Part shown: piece after piece, positions 1-12,340 of the stretch
Numbering within the stretch: the stretch's first letter is position 1
How the letters are laid out: the number at the start of each line of letters is the position of its first letter
Assembly: GCF_030445035.2 (NCBI RefSeq)
Contig: NC_080689.1
Location: forward strand, 19,373,278-19,437,277
Length of the DNA stretch: 64,000 bases
DNA from: Dasypus novemcinctus
Taxonomy: Eukaryota; Chordata; Mammalia; Cingulata; Dasypodidae
Direction of reading: 5' to 3'
The notes under the pieces: generated by a model
What the model was told of the DNA's origin: nothing
Databases searched by the model: none
Seen by the model: the letters and a program-made list of their open reading frames with translations, nothing else
Position numbers and translations under genes: made by a program

Positions 1-645
1 TTTTCCTTTTATAGATAATGCTGTAATCAGCTTCTTTGTATCAAATTTCTTGTTGCATTTCCTATTATTTCACTAGGAAATAATACCCAGAGAAGGAATT
101 ATAAACCAGATAAAAATATATATATTTGAGGCATTTGGCTTCAGAGTCTGCTCTTACCTGCCTTTTGGAGGGCTTGCCAATCTTTCAGTCATGGTACATG
201 TAAAAAAATGAATATTTCTGTAACACCCTGGCGTAAATGGAAGAGGATACTCGAGCCTAGAGGTTACTTCTCCATGGACTATAACTTAGACATAAACAGG
301 TCCTCTCCTGACCCTTCTGAGAGCCAAGGGAATCAGTTGGTAGACCTGTAACCCATTCTCACACAAGTGTTAGGAAGCTCTGCATTATTGTGTAAAGAAC
401 CTTTAAAACTTCAAGTTCATAGTAATATGACATGTAAGTTCATTAATTCCTTTAGGTTAACTGTATTTTTCAGTTGAAATTGCTTTCAACTTAATATCTT
501 AATGGTGTAAAAGAGGAAAAAGTTCTGGATTTTTTTTCTTTTATATTCTACAGTCATGGCCAAACTTACTTTCAAAATTAAAGAGATCAAGTATTTCTGG
601 CGATTTTAAAATTTATGAATTACTTAATGTATTTTCTTTTTAAAG
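1..645 (+). other. SLC30A6: SLC30A6 intron (3' part)
   Basis: This AT-rich stretch lies upstream of the first recognisable exon and ends in a pyrimidine-rich tract followed by AG at 644-645. I see no coding similarity, RNA gene or clear repeat in it. It is intronic by position, because the exon at 646 needs one upstream base to complete its first codon. Confidence 0.7.
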
Positions 646-694
646 CTGCTAGTACGAGTTGGCTTCAAGAGCATGTTGCGGATCTTAGTCGAAG
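646..694 (+). CDS. SLC30A6: SLC30A6 (ZnT6) internal exon, TM5 region
   Basis: This 49-nt exon is bounded by AG at 644-645 and GTAAGG at 695. It starts in codon phase 1 and ends two bases into a codon. With one G from the previous exon it reads AASTSWLQEHVADLSR plus a split serine codon, which matches the entry to transmembrane helix 5 of ZnT6. ZnT6 is a cation-diffusion-facilitator protein of the Golgi/secretory pathway. It is regarded as the non-transporting subunit that pairs with ZnT5 to load zinc into secretory enzymes such as alkaline phosphatase. The phase fits the exon at 1460 exactly. Upstream exons lie outside the window. Confidence 0.93.
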
Positions 695-925
695 GTAAGG
701 TATTATGGAGTTTCATGATACGCATAATTTAAGAGGAATGCACAAGAAATCTCCCTATCATGGAAACTTAGATTATTCATAGCCAAAGTTTCTGCACAAA
801 TCACACAGATCAGATTCTTATTCTTACCTTAAAAAATTTTTGTAAATGATGATACAAAAGAGTTCTTTATTAGTAAGAAAGCTTTGCTCCAAACTCCTCT
901 TTGTTTTCTTTAAAAGGTTTATTAG

Positions 926-1335
926 GGAAGCGGATATGGATAGAGCATCCACCTACCATATAAGAGGTCCAAGGGTTTGATACCCAGGGCCTCCTGGTTC
1001 ATGTGGTAAGCTGGCCCACATGTAGTGCTGCTGCACGCAAGGAGTGCTGGCCCACGCAGGGAAGCCCCCATGTAAGGGTGTCCCCCCCTCCTGCGCAAGG
1101 AGTGGCCCCTACACAAGGAGAGCCGCCCCCCTCGAAACTGCAGCCTGCCCTGGAGTGGTGCCACACACACACAGAGCTGACGCAGCAAGATGACGCAACA
1201 AAAAGAGACACAGATCCCCAGTGCTGCCTGATGAGAATACAAGTGGACACAGAAGAACACACAGTGAATGGACACAAGAGAGCAGACAACGGGAGGGGGG
1301 GAGAGGGGAGGATAAATAAACTTAAAAAAAAAATT
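926..1335 (+). mobile_element. DAS-SINE, sense, in SLC30A6 intron
   Basis: A tRNA-like head (GGAAGCGGATATGGATAGAG, with a B-box-like GGTTTGATACCC) is followed by the GC-rich body typical of this family and an A-rich tail. Imperfect direct repeats flank it (AAAAGGTTTATTA upstream, AAAAGGTATATTA downstream). Open frames here are SINE sequence, not genes. Confidence 0.9.
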
Positions 1336-1459
1336 AAAAGGTATATTATATGATACTAAAATACAAGCCATCTCTTAAAAAGTTTTCAGTGGTATTACAT
1401 GAATTCTGCTAATGAATATTCTTTTTTGTATTTTTGTTTGCTTGTTTGTTTTTTCTTAG

Positions 1460-1579
1460 TTTGTGTGGAATTATTCCAGGACTTAGCAGTATCTTCCTTC
1501 CCCGAATGAATCCGTTTGTTTTGATTGACCTTGCTGGAGCATTTGCTCTTTGTATTACATACATGCTAATTGAAATTAA
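1460..1579 (+). CDS. SLC30A6: SLC30A6 (ZnT6) exon, TM5-TM6
   Basis: This 120-nt exon follows a polypyrimidine tract and AG at 1458-1459 and ends at GTAAGT at 1580. It completes the split serine codon from 646-694 and reads SLCGIIPGLSSIFLPRMN, then a hydrophobic segment ending in CITYMLIEI and a split asparagine. This covers the end of TM5, the luminal loop and the start of the next membrane region of ZnT6. The frame is open, with no disabling change. Confidence 0.95.
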
Positions 1580-3581
1580 GTAAGTATTATTCATTGCTGC
1601 CGAATGTGTTATTATTTCCTGGGACCCAACTTTTAAGGGCATCTGTGGGATGGGTAGGGGTCAAGCTATCCTAGTGTTTTTTGCTGATGACCTATGTCAG
1701 CTTTGTGAAGTCTTGTTGTCAAGTGTCTTCATTTGAAAAATTAAAGGGATTGAATTCAATAAGAATTTCTCATCATAATCTATAATACAGGAAAACTGTC
1801 TAAATTTCCTGCTGTTGACCTGATGAATGAAATAGAGATGAGAACAGTAAGAGAGAAATCTAAGCCATGGTTGCTATTGCTGAGAGAGAGGGAAGAGAGG
1901 TATTTGGTAGGAAGCAATTTTTTTTAAAAAATTTCTTTTAGAAAATAGTCCTTACAGTTGCTGTAACGTTAACATTTTATGACATGTGATTCTTTGGCTA
2001 AAATATTAGTATTTTACTAGAGTCTGTCCTTATTTTTATTATATTCTTCTGAGAGATCACATAATTATTTATTTTTATTTGTGACCTCTGTGATTCCCAA
2101 CTCTGTTTCCTGTCCACATCTCTATTGAATTTCAAAAAGGATAGCTTTTTTTTTTGGTCTGCTTCAACTGAACCTATTTTTCCCTATCCTCAAAACTGTT
2201 TTTCTTGTATTCCCCATCTCAGTAATTGATACTACCATCTATTCCAGTGTATTCTTAAGTTCCTGCTTCTCCTCCCTCATGACCCCTCCCCAAACCATTC
2301 TAACTGGTCACCAAGTCTTGTTTAGTCTTTCTTTGATGTTTGTTTGTTTGTTCCCTCTGTCCCATTTTCATTGCTGCTTCCCTAATGAGGCCTTTATCAT
2401 CATTTCCTTCGGCTACTAGAATAGTCTTCTGGTCAGTTCTCAAACACATCACTAGTAATCTCCTCTGTTGCTGCTAATGTGATCTTTACGTTGCAAGTCT
2501 GGACATAATATTCATAATCCTCCCCTTTAGATATTTAAAAAAACTAAAACTTGTTAGCACAGTCAGTCCTGTGAGATCAAGCTTCTAACAACTTTGCCAG
2601 TATAGCCTCCACTCCATCTATACAGGTTTGTAATTTCCTTGCTGCATCAGTGTTTGTTTTCTTGGTTTTTTGTTTTTGTTTTTCTTTGCATTAGGTTTTT
2701 CATGCCCATACTCCTTTACCTACATGGACTATCTTCCTCACATTATCTCGCTCATCTTTGAAGGGTCAGCTCAAATATCATGTCCTCTTTTCATCGTTAA
2801 CCTTTCTGGATTATCCCAGTAGGTTGGTCACTCACTCCTTTATGTATCTATGTACACTATAGAAACTTCTACTTTAGTATCCAGCGTGCCTCATTATGTT
2901 TTTTACATATGTATTGCCTGTTACACAGGAGCAGGGACTGTTTTATTCATGTTTCTTTTCCCAGCATGTGGGAGAAAAATACAAAAGAGTGTATGATCAG
3001 CTTGTACCATTGGCATTTTGTTCTTTCTTGTTAGAACTTCAACACAGTCTGAACTACTGGTAAGATGTTGCACTTCAACTACAAAATTGCTATAGCACAT
3101 CCCTGGAGTATCTTACCTTGTGACATTTCTGGGGGGAATTTTGAAAATTTTTAGTAGTGAATATTAGAAAGTTACTGATTTCAGAAAAATTGTTAGAATC
3201 ACTAATGAAACCCATTAGTCTCTCTGCATCAGAAAAGTTTTTATCTGTCACAGTGAAACAATTGAATATATTTTAAATCTTTCTAGTTGCCAAGGAGATT
3301 GAAAATTATGTGGTAGGGAAATACAGCTAACAGATTTTTTTTTCCCATCATCTCTCTTCACACTAATTACCATAATTAGTTATTTTTTGACCAAAGTTTG
3401 ACAGGAAAGGTTTCTAAAAACTATTTGTTTGATTTTGTTGTTTTGTTTTTCAGACACTCCTATTGCCAGTAGTAGCCAATTGTGATAAAATAGTCCTTTT
3501 ACTTTAGATAATTAATGTTCAGTAGATTTGAGTTTTAAGTGAGGCATACATTTAAGATTTATAATTGTTTTTTCCTTTTAG
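1580..3581 (+). other. SLC30A6: SLC30A6 intron
   Basis: This 2-kb intron has GTAAGT at the donor and TTTCCTTTTAG at the acceptor. Apart from the L2-like stretch annotated at 2690-3000, it holds only AT-rich unique-looking sequence. I see no exon-like or RNA-like structure in it. Confidence 0.85.
2690..3000 (-). repeat. L2 LINE fragment, antisense
   Basis: The stretch reads like the reverse complement of the L2 3' end: a run resembling the common 'ctcaaatatcatgtcctc...ccttt' pattern, then 'gagcagggactgttttattc' near the end. The order matches L2 copies found across mammals. The copy is strongly diverged and its limits are approximate. Confidence 0.5.
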
Positions 3582-3684
3582 TAATTATTTTGCTGTAGAC
3601 ACTGCCTCTGCCATAGCCATTGCTCTGATGACATTTGGCACTATGTATCCCATGAGTGTGTACAGTGGGAAAGTCTTACTCCAG
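3582..3684 (+). CDS. SLC30A6: SLC30A6 (ZnT6) exon, TM6
   Basis: This 103-nt exon lies between AG at 3580-3581 and GTAAAA at 3685. It completes the split asparagine codon and reads NYFAVDTASAIAIALMTFGT, then YPMSVYSGKVLLQ, ending on a whole codon. This is TM6 of ZnT6 and the start of the cytosolic C-terminal domain. The frame is intact and joins the exon at 4753 in phase 0. Confidence 0.95.
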
Positions 3685-4752
3685 GTAAAATTCTTCTTTT
3701 AAAGTACATGCTTAATATTAGCCATGTTCTTCACCAGATTGTGAAATTTTTAGCTACTACAGAGCCCTTTTAGAAATGAAGTCAAGCAGTAATCCTGAAA
3801 CTTATATTGTAAGAACCACATGACATTCAGATGGCCTATATAGTATGAAAAAATTTTCTTATACTTGTAATGTAAGAAAAAGTCATGTATTTAAAGCTCT
3901 TCATCTGTAATAATGTTTCGAGTGAAAGTAGTATTAATTTTTTTTTTAGATATTTATTTTTTCCCAATAAACATACTTTGGCTATTATATAGTCTGGTTG
4001 TGATTGTTTTCTTATTGCCTATCATCAAAAATTTATATTTTAAATTTTAAACTAAGTTTAAAATTACTACTCATACAAACAATAGGAACACCTACAAGAC
4101 AAGCACCTAGATAGAAAGGTAGTTTTCCCAGGGCTGGATGTGTATGTAAGCACTGTTCTTCATTCTTTTTTACCCTCACACCTTTCTTAAAACTTGGGAG
4201 CTGTAGAAGCACCTCCAGAAGCAGTAACAACAAAAAGTTGGAAAGTTTAGACCCTATATAAATTGTTACTTTTCTAACCATTTCTTGGGGATTTTTTGTT
4301 CATTGGTTGGTTCTTTAAGCTTTATTTGGTTCTCGAGATAGCAGTTTATTTGTAAGATTAAAAAAAAACTTGTCAGTGATATTGCAGGGACGGGATGTTA
4401 TATATCCTGCCATAACCCACAGAATGGACTGGGAGAGAGTGTAAACTACAACATAAACTATAATCCTTGCTGGGTAGCAGTGCTCCAAAATGTACTCATC
4501 AAAAGCAATGAATGTACCACACTAATGAAAGAAGTTGCAAAGTGGGAAGAGTGGGGAGGTGGGGAGTGGGGTATATGGGAACCTCTTTTATTTTTTAATA
4601 TAACATTTTATGTGATTTATGTACCTTTAAAAAAAAAGATTAAAAAATGTAGAGACAGGCATAAAACCCACTTATTTTTAGTTTCAGGACCACTGTTTCA
4701 AAAAAATTTTCTACCCAGATTATTCATATTTTATTTTAATTTTTTCCCCCAG
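3685..4752 (+). other. SLC30A6: SLC30A6 intron
   Basis: This 1.07-kb intron has a GTAAAA donor and a CCCCCAG acceptor at 4746-4752. Its 3' half contains the L1 3'-end fragment at 4330-4655. The rest is AT-rich and shows no features I can name. Confidence 0.85.
4330..4655 (+). mobile_element. 5'-truncated L1 3' UTR fragment, sense
   Basis: It includes 'atcctgccataacccac', the same motif that appears reversed at 21138-21155, followed by a G-rich run and an A-rich end near 4630. This is the layout of the armadillo-type L1 3' UTR tail. It is non-coding. Confidence 0.6.
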
Positions 4753-4800
4753 ACAACACCACCTCATGTTATTGGTCAGTTGGATAAACTTATCAGAGAG
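4753..4800 (+). CDS. SLC30A6: SLC30A6 (ZnT6) 48-nt exon, start of C-terminal domain
   Basis: This exon of 16 codons runs from after AG at 4751-4752 to the GTAAGA at 4801. It reads TTPPHVIGQLDKLIRE, the linker and first helix of the cytosolic domain of ZnT6. It is in phase 0 at both ends, so skipping it would keep the frame. The longer open frame that reads through it from 4480 to 4851 is not a gene. Confidence 0.95.
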
Positions 4801-5299
4801 GTAAGATGGAATGACAAAATCACTTTCACTAATTTATACTTAGGGAATTGAAAGGGTGGGTGCAAATAGTACTTTATTTAACCCTACCCAGAGTTTTATT
4901 TTAGGGGAGTTAAATGTTTTTTTTTATAATAATACAGTAGGATACATAACATAGTGATAAAATTGTGAGGAACTTCTCAGTTTGGAAGCAAAATTCACTT
5001 GAAATATAATGTGGACGGTAATGGTCTAAAGACCATCCTATCAGCTTTTTAAGTGCTGTGAATGTTGTGATTGTATATTCAAACCTAGGATTTTGACAAA
5101 GTCAAAAGCCACTTTTACATGTTGATTGCTTTACTAACATCCTGATCTAGAAATTTTCCTTCTATTATTATTGTTACTATTATTAAGTTTCAACCTGCCA
5201 ACAAATCAAGGAATATGATAATTGAATTGAACTTGGATGTGGAGAATATATTCAACTCCTGGCTATTGGTTTAACCAGGGCCACTTTTTTAGGTTATCT

Positions 5300-6090
5300 T
5301 TTCACTTAAAAAAAAATTTTTTTTTTGTTAGAGAAGTTGTAGGTTTACAGAAATATGCATAAAATACAGAATACCATATACTACCCTTTTTTTTTTAACA
5401 ACTTGCCGTAGCATAGTATATTTGCTATAATTCATGAAAGCACTTTTATAACTGTACTATAAACTATAGTCCATCATTTGCTCTAGGGTTCACTGTGTTG
5501 TACAGTCCTGTTTTTTCTTTTAATTTTTATTCTATTAACATATATACAACCTAACATTTCTTCTTTAACTGCATTTACATATATAATTCAGTACTGTTAA
5601 TTACATTCAATGTTGTGCTACCATCACCACCATCCATATTACCAAGCTTTGCAAGCAACCCAAATAGAAGTTCTGTACAATTAATGCCTTAATTCCCCAT
5701 TCCCTGTCCCCCCCACCCAGTCCCTAGTAATCTATATTCTAGATTCTAACTCTATGAGTTTACTTACTCTAATTATTTCATATCAGTGAGATCACACAAT
5801 ATTTTGTGTCTCACTTATTTCACTCAACATGTTGACTTCAAGGTTCAATCCATGTTGTCTCATGGATCAGAACTTCATTCCTTTTTAATGCTGAATAATA
5901 TTTAATATTCTGTTGTATGTATATAACACATTTTGTTTATCCATTCAATAGTTGATGGACATTTGGATTGCTTCCATCTTTTGTCAAGTGTGGATAATGT
6001 AGCTGTGAACATTGGTGTACAAATACCTGTCCAAGCCCATTTTCAGTTGTTTTGGTATATACCTAGCAGTGGGATTGCCAGATCACTTAA
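5300..6090 (-). mobile_element. L1 3'-end fragment, antisense, old
   Basis: It contains diverged forms of the usual antisense L1 3' sequence: 'tgaataatatttaatattctg', 'ccattcaatagttgatggac' and 'tacctagcagtgggattgcc'. These are reverse-complement ORF2 C-terminus and 3' UTR. No open frame survives. It lies in the 4801-6688 intron; the rest of that intron holds nothing I can name. Confidence 0.75.
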
Positions 6091-6688
6091 CTCTCTGAGG
6101 TACTGAACAAAGGCCCTTTACCCATAGGTCTGGCTGCTTGCCTCAGCTAATTAAGCCTGGCCCTTTATGTTTCTCCTGTGCTTGCTGTGCCAATGAGCCA
6201 TACTATATATCTGGCTTATTTAGAATTTCCTGTTGGCCCACATCCAAATAACATCCTATATTGCACAAAGATTTGTTTTAAGGGTATCCAGAGGATGAAA
6301 TGATTAAGAACATTTGTTTTCTTATAAAATAATTTGTGTATCAGGATAAAAATTTGATACACAAATGTCAGATATAAATATATGCCATGTCGATATATGA
6401 AAAGAACCATATAGTTGAACCAAGGGGCAGGGAGGGGTGAAGCGTGAGCAATCAGGACCTGCCTGATTCTAGAAGGACTGAAGTAAACACACTAGAAAAA
6501 CAAGGCTTACCGAACAAGTGGGAAGGGTATCTTGAGTGGTGTGGAACTTCTTTTGGCTTACCAGCATCCTTGAGCAGGGTTTTACCATGGCATTATCAGC
6601 CTTAGAGCTAGTCCATAATGTGACTGAACTATGTTGGAAATGTCAAATACAGATAATTCTGATAACCTATTTTTATATTTTTGATTAG

Positions 6689-6757
6689 GTATCTACCTTG
6701 GATGGAGTTTTGGAAGTCCGAAATGAGCATTTTTGGACTCTAGGTTTTGGATCTTTG
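6689..6757 (+). CDS. SLC30A6: SLC30A6 (ZnT6) 69-nt exon, C-terminal domain
   Basis: This exon of 23 codons follows ATTAG at 6684-6688 and ends at GTATGT at 6758. It reads VSTLDGVLEVRNEHFWTLGF plus GSL. This is the first beta strand and turn of the ferredoxin-like cytosolic domain that mediates dimer contacts in this transporter family. It is in phase 0 at both borders and fully open. Confidence 0.95.
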
Positions 6758-9069
6758 GTATGTTTCCGCATATTACTTTAGTTACAATTTAAAACATAAT
6801 TCTCAGTTTTTAAGTGCCATCTCTCTTGATAGCGTTTTCCAGGATGTGCAAGAATTGTAAATGTGGAAGCACATCTGATATGTCTGTTTAGGAGTGGGAA
6901 TCTCCCTGTGTTGAAAGGGAGCAGGGTGCATCTGGGAAAAAGAAAGACAGCCAGTGAGACTGCCATCCGTGGAGGAGAGCAGAGTCCAGGATGAGACTGG
7001 ACATGTTGGTGGGGGCTAGATCATGCTGGACCTTGTAGGGGAGAAAAAACAACCATCTTAAAACGGAGTGTTCCAGAAAATAACAAAACAAAATTTTAAA
7101 AAGTATTTCTCTGATTTTTAAGCCTTTGATTCCCATTTCTGTTTTTGTGTTCAGTACAGTCAAAATGCAGATGACTCAGTGACCTAACTGAAATTGAGGG
7201 ATTTTTTTTTCTTTCAAACTGCAGTTGTTGATCTTAATACTGGACTATCCTGATAAGACAAACCCATAGTTTAGTGTAATTCCTAAATACGAGAAGTATT
7301 ACAAAGGAAAGGATGCCATTATTTTCATTTTAGTTGCAGTTGTAATTTTGGAAATTGCACTAAATATGTTAAAAGGTTTTAATAACACAACTTGCTTCAG
7401 CATAAAATTTGCTGCTCTAATCCACTTTGGACTTCATTACCAGAAGAACTTTATTTTTGTTTGGTTTTATTCCTAAGTGAGGAATAATAAGAAAAATACA
7501 GAGAAGCACTCAGAAAAAAAAATTGCCATTATAATCTCACCATCTAGAGAAAATGTCGATATTTTGGTTATTTATTTTTGTACACATATTCTTAGAAAAT
7601 GATCTCTGTTTCATAACTAACTCTTTTTGCTTAATAATATATCAGAAATGGTTTCCCATGTCATTAAACACTCTTCAACCGTATTTTCTAAAAAGCAAAT
7701 AGGGTTTCATTTTTCTAACATAACACAAGTTTCAGAGGTGGGTAGTCCAGGGATGTCATCCACCGTGGAGTCTCTAGCTCCAGGCTCTCATGTGCGCTGA
7801 GTGGAAAGAGAACTGCTTTACCTCCACTGTCCTCCACTCTTTACATTAATGTCTCCCTGGTAACTTTGGATGTCTAAAGTTTATTCTCTAGTGAATTCAT
7901 CAAGAAGGACCCTTGGGAACAGTATTCTCTAAATTACTGAATGTTGAAAACAGTTGTGGGCTTTATGTTTTAATACCAGTTTGGCTTGGTATAAAATCCT
8001 TAGCACACATTTTGTTCCCTTGAGTTTCTTTGATATATTAACCCATTCACCTCTGGCATAAAACATTGCTGTGATAAAGTCTGACGACAATCTGATTTTT
8101 AAATTATTTTTCTCAAATCCCGTTATCTCTTCATGTCCTTTTGATTTTTAAAGATTACCTTCTTGTGTTTTATTTCTACAGTTTTGCTTATTTGCTTTTG
8201 TATTTCTTCCAGCTTAGTCTTCATTTCTGAAGTGAATTTTTAAAATTTATAATTTTTTTGCTGTCATCTCCTTACATTCTTATTTCATGTCTTTTAGCTT
8301 GTTTTGAAAAAGAACAAGTTTTCATATGTTTTGCAAGTGTATCTGTTACATATTTTCTTTTTTTTCCATATAACAACTCTGTGTGGAATTTGGCCTCAGT
8401 CCTTTTCTATTCATTTTCATGTGAAATTAGTTTTCTTGAACTTTAAAAATAAGCAGTTCTTTAGTGGAATGTATCTAAATTCATGACTCTAGAGCTAGCT
8501 CTTTTGATGATTTTGTGAAGTGAAAGCTTTTTCTTTTTCCTGGCTGTAATCCTCTCCCCTAGTTTTATCTGAACCTTCTCTGTCCTTTGTATCTACTAAG
8601 CTGCTTAAAAATTCTCTTCCCAGTTGTTCCTTCTCAGTGTCGGCCTTTGCCTGGTTACTTTTGAGAGCACATCAGACTCGGACTCTTTCAGCCCTTCAAA
8701 CCTTATTGCATACCCAGTGTAATTACTCATTATTGAAATGTTCAAAACTCTTCCCAGTTTCAGCTGCTATTCTCAACTCGGCTGTACTTGCTTTCCATAA
8801 GTACACGTTAGTTGCTTGGGGATGCTCAGGTCAGTCACATGCCTTGGCGCTTGCTTCTGCTTCCTCCTGCACAGATGTCCGATGCCTTGCAGGTCTTAAC
8901 CTTGCTTATATTTGGTGGTCTGTGGGACTGTCATGTTACCTAGTTTTTATAGATGTTGTCCAAAGGTTTATTGTGCTGTCCGAGTTCCTCTGTTTTTATG
9001 GGGGTGTTTGGGTGATTAAAAAACTGCCACCACAGCTGCCATCTGCTAGGGATCCCATTTTAATTTTTA

Positions 9070-9840
9070 ATGACTGCAGAGTTTTACGTTAAATGACTAT
9101 AGCATAATTTATTTAATCAGTTCCCTGGTGAACATTTAGCATTGTTGCCAATTATTTTTATAGAAATAGGGTGGAGATGAACATTTCTTATAATAATCTT
9201 TGCACATATCTGTGGTTATTTCCTTAAGATTAATTTTCAGATGTAGTTTTTATGAGGCAAAGATATCTATGTGGTTTTTTTTTAAGATTTATTTTTTATT
9301 TCTCTCCCCTTCCCCGCCCCCCCCTCCCATTGTCTGCTCTCTATGTCCATTCACTGTGTGTTCTTCTGTGTCTGCTTGTATTCTTGTCAGCGGCACCGGG
9401 AATCTTTGTCTCTTTTTTGTTGCATCATCTTGCAGAGTCAGTTCTCTGTGTGTTTGGCGCCACTCCTGGGCAGGGCTGCACTTTTTTCGTGCAGGGCGAC
9501 TCTCCTTGTAGGGCACACTCCTTGTGCGTGGGGCTCCCCTATGTGGGGGACACCCCTGTGTGGCACGGCACTCCTTGGGCCCATCACCACTGCGCATGGG
9601 CTAGCTCACCACGTGGGTCAGGAGGCCCTGGGTTTGAACACTGGACCTCCCATGTGATAGGCGGATGCTCTATCAGTTGAGCCAAATCTGCTTCCCTGAT
9701 ACCTATGTATTTTTGTGGTTTTTGATGCAAATTGCCCTCCCAAATGGTTATTCCCCCAGTTTATATTCTCCCAGTAGTGAAGTTCATTGTAGCCATTATT
9801 TTAATTGTACTACTAATATTCATAAATTAGTAGAAAAGTG
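9070..9840 (-). mobile_element. Old antisense L1 fragment split by a SINE
   Basis: Both sides of the SINE at 9275-9697 resemble the antisense 3' region of ancient L1: 'ataatttatttaatcagt' on the left and 'caaattgccctcccaaatgg' on the right. The two parts join naturally if the SINE is removed. Confidence 0.6.
9275..9697 (-). mobile_element. DAS-SINE, antisense
   Basis: It runs from a T-rich tail complement through the GC-rich body to the tRNA-like head, which reads on the + strand as 'ctatcagttgagccaaatct'. Imperfect target duplications are 'agatatctatgtgg' on the left and 'tgatacctatgt' on the right. The several frames of 80-150 codons here are SINE artefacts. Confidence 0.9.
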
Positions 9841-10582
9841 TTTATTAAACTGGGAACTTCATAACCCAAAGAATGCAATCATCTTAACTAATCTGACCTT
9901 GACCATCTAGAAATTGACTTATGTAGTACCTAGTAAGACCCAGAAATCAATAAAAGAAGATTTTGAGCTCTCAAAAATAGGTGTCACAAAAGCCATAGAA
10001 ATAAAAAAGTATATATTTTTTTAAAATGCCATTTTTAGCACATGTACCATGATTATAGGAGACTGTTGAAGCTCATACTCAGAAAGTTTTCATTTAATTA
10101 CTTTGATTTCCAAATCAAACTGAAATAGTATACAGAATCTTACAGTTTTGTATACTGACAACTCTGAACTTAGAGTGGCAGATAAATGTGAGTAATCAAA
10201 GACAACTTGAATTTTAGTCATATCTTGTCTTCCCTAAATGTACAGAACTGGAAGTCAGATTGAAGCAATATCAGTATTTTCTCTATCCCATGATTGACAT
10301 TAGCTCTCTTAGGTACTGATCTGTATTTAGCCTTCCAAATTGTAGGTTCAGGTACGTTGTAATAAAATCAACTATTTGCCTAATTTAATTGCCATTTATG
10401 CATTGTTTTAAAAATCTGAGTTTAGAAATAAACATGAACCATCTGCTATTTTGCTTATTTTTATTTGCCCTACTGTGTATTTTTGTTTTTATGATACAAA
10501 TAGTACCAATCGTTAGACAAAGTAGAACTTAAGAGATAAAGAGAATATGAATTCTTAATTATACCATCAAGAAGAGATAAGT

Positions 10583-10957
10583 GGAAAACGGACTTTGGCC
10601 TAGTGGTTAGGGCGTCCGTCTACCATATGGGAGGTCCGCGGTTCAAACCCCCGGCCTCCTTGACCCGTGTGGAGCTGGCCATGCGCAGTGCTGATGCGCG
10701 CAAGGAGTGCCCTGCCACGCAAGGGTGTCCCCCGCGTGGGGGAGCCCCACGCGCAAGGAGTGCGCCCGTGAGGAAAGCCGCCCAGCGCGAAAAGAAAGAG
10801 CAGCCTGCCCAGGAATGGCGCCGCCCACACTTCCCGTGCCGCTGACGACAACAGAAGCGGACAAAGCAACAAGACGCAGCAAATAGACACCAAGAACAGA
10901 CAACCAGGGGAGGGGGGGGAATTAAATAAATAAATAAATCTTTAAAAAAAAAAAAAA
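10583..10957 (+). mobile_element. DAS-SINE, sense, exact 12-bp TSD
   Basis: The head has A-box-like TGGCCTAGTGG and B-box-like GGTTCAAACCC, then the CpG-rich body, (AAAT)n and an A run. The duplication GAAGAGATAAGT is exact at 10571-10582 and 10960-10971, which suggests a fairly young insertion. It is nearly the same sequence as the copy at 48602. Confidence 0.95.
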
Positions 10958-11199
10958 AAGAAGAGATAAGTGCTGTCATTCTTAGTGTTTTTCTGTGTAT
11001 ATATGTGTATTTTTTTTTTAAGCAAAACAGGATCATTCCTGTTCCTACTATTTTATTATCTACTTTAAAAGAATAAAATATGGTAAACATTTTTTTCAGA
11101 GTTAGTAAACATACTTTTAACCATCATCATAAAGCCTAGTCATCTCTTATCCTTCTAGTAAGCCAGGCTAGAAGCCTTCAGATCATCTTTTTTTTTTTT

Positions 11200-11760
11200 T
11201 TAATAGCAATTTTATTGAGATAAGTCACATACCGTAAAGTTTACATTCAATGGCTTTTGGTATAATCACAGAGTTGTGCATTCATTACTGGAATCAATTT
11301 TAGATCATTTTCATTACTTCAGAACTAAAAATCCCCTCCCTCTTAGCAGTCACCTCTCAATCCCTCTATCCTTCCCCAGCTGTACATAACCACTAATCTG
11401 ATTTCATCTCTGTAAATTAATTTGTATTTACATTTTACCTATTTTTTTGTGTCTGGCTTCTTTAGCTTAGCATAATATTTAAAAATTTTTTAATTGGTGA
11501 AAAAATATTTATGTATTACTATTCACTACAGTCCATCATTTGCTTTAGGTGTGTTTTTGCCCATATAAAACCCTATTGATAACATTTTGTATTGCTATCT
11601 GTTTTAATTCATGCAAGAACATTCTTATATTTGTACTATTGACCACATTCATCCACAACAGAGTTTACTGTGCTATATACAGTACCATGTTTCATCCTTC
11701 CACTCTGCTGCTGAAATATCATGAATCCATCTGTACCCCTCTGACCCCACTGTTATTATC
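11200..11760 (-). mobile_element. Old L1 3' fragment, antisense
   Basis: It matches the familiar reversed L1 3' sequence: 'attttattgagataagtcac', 'tcacagagttgtgcattcat' and 'gtgtctggcttctttagctt'. It is strongly diverged and has no coding capacity. Confidence 0.7.
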
Positions 11761-12019
11761 CTAGCTCAGCCCTTCTCATTTCTAACCTGGACCGTTGCAT
11801 TCATTTCCTATCCAATTACCAGTCATCTTGCCTATGGTTTTTCTGGAATCTGATTATTTTACTTCTGTTAACTGCTGCTGTTAAATCAGAAGTCCTTATT
11901 CTAATATTTGTGTCCTACTGCTAGCCTCTCTTTTAGGCTCTCCTTTCTCTCTCCTTTCTCCCTCTCCTTCCTTTCCTCCTTCTACCCTCTGAAATGTTTG
12001 TATTTTTTAATCTTTTATT

Positions 12020-12340
12020 GTTATTATTCTTTCCCAGACATCCCATGCATTTTAATTGTTGTTCCCTCAGTTTGGAATGCATCTCCACTCTTTGAAATTC
12101 TGCTTAACCATCAACCCTAGATCAAATGCTATCCTTTTTTGAAGTCGTCCCCAATTGGAATACCTGTTAACTTTTTCTGCCCTTCCATTGCATTTTTCAC
12201 ATACTTCATTATTTATCCTGCCTTGTTATAACATGCCTCTTTTCCTCCTTCACTAATTGAAATCTCTTCTAATTTTTATATTTATTTAGAGTGCTTAGCA
12301 CTTAGAAGGTGCTAATGAATGTCTATTTTTTAAATCACAT
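12020..12340 (-). repeat. L2 LINE fragment, antisense
   Basis: It shows the reversed L2 3' pattern: 'ttccctcagtttggaatgca', 'agatcaaatgctatcctttt' and 'gtgcttagcacttagaaggt'. It ends about 200 bp before the last SLC30A6 exon. Confidence 0.55.

Noticed and set aside
4480..4851. Open frame of 123 codons spanning a 48-nt SLC30A6 exon
   Set aside because: It is read-through of an L1 tail, intron and exon; the exon borders are clear and the flanks are not coding.
8637..9092. Open frame of 151 codons in the last SLC30A6 intron
   Set aside because: No recognisable protein pattern, no splice context, and its end runs toward an old L1 fragment; most likely chance.
10620..11090. Frames of 80-160 codons rich in Arg/Gly/Cys, repeated in many places
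   Set aside because: All fall in the GC-rich body of DAS-SINEs, and the same peptides recur at every copy.
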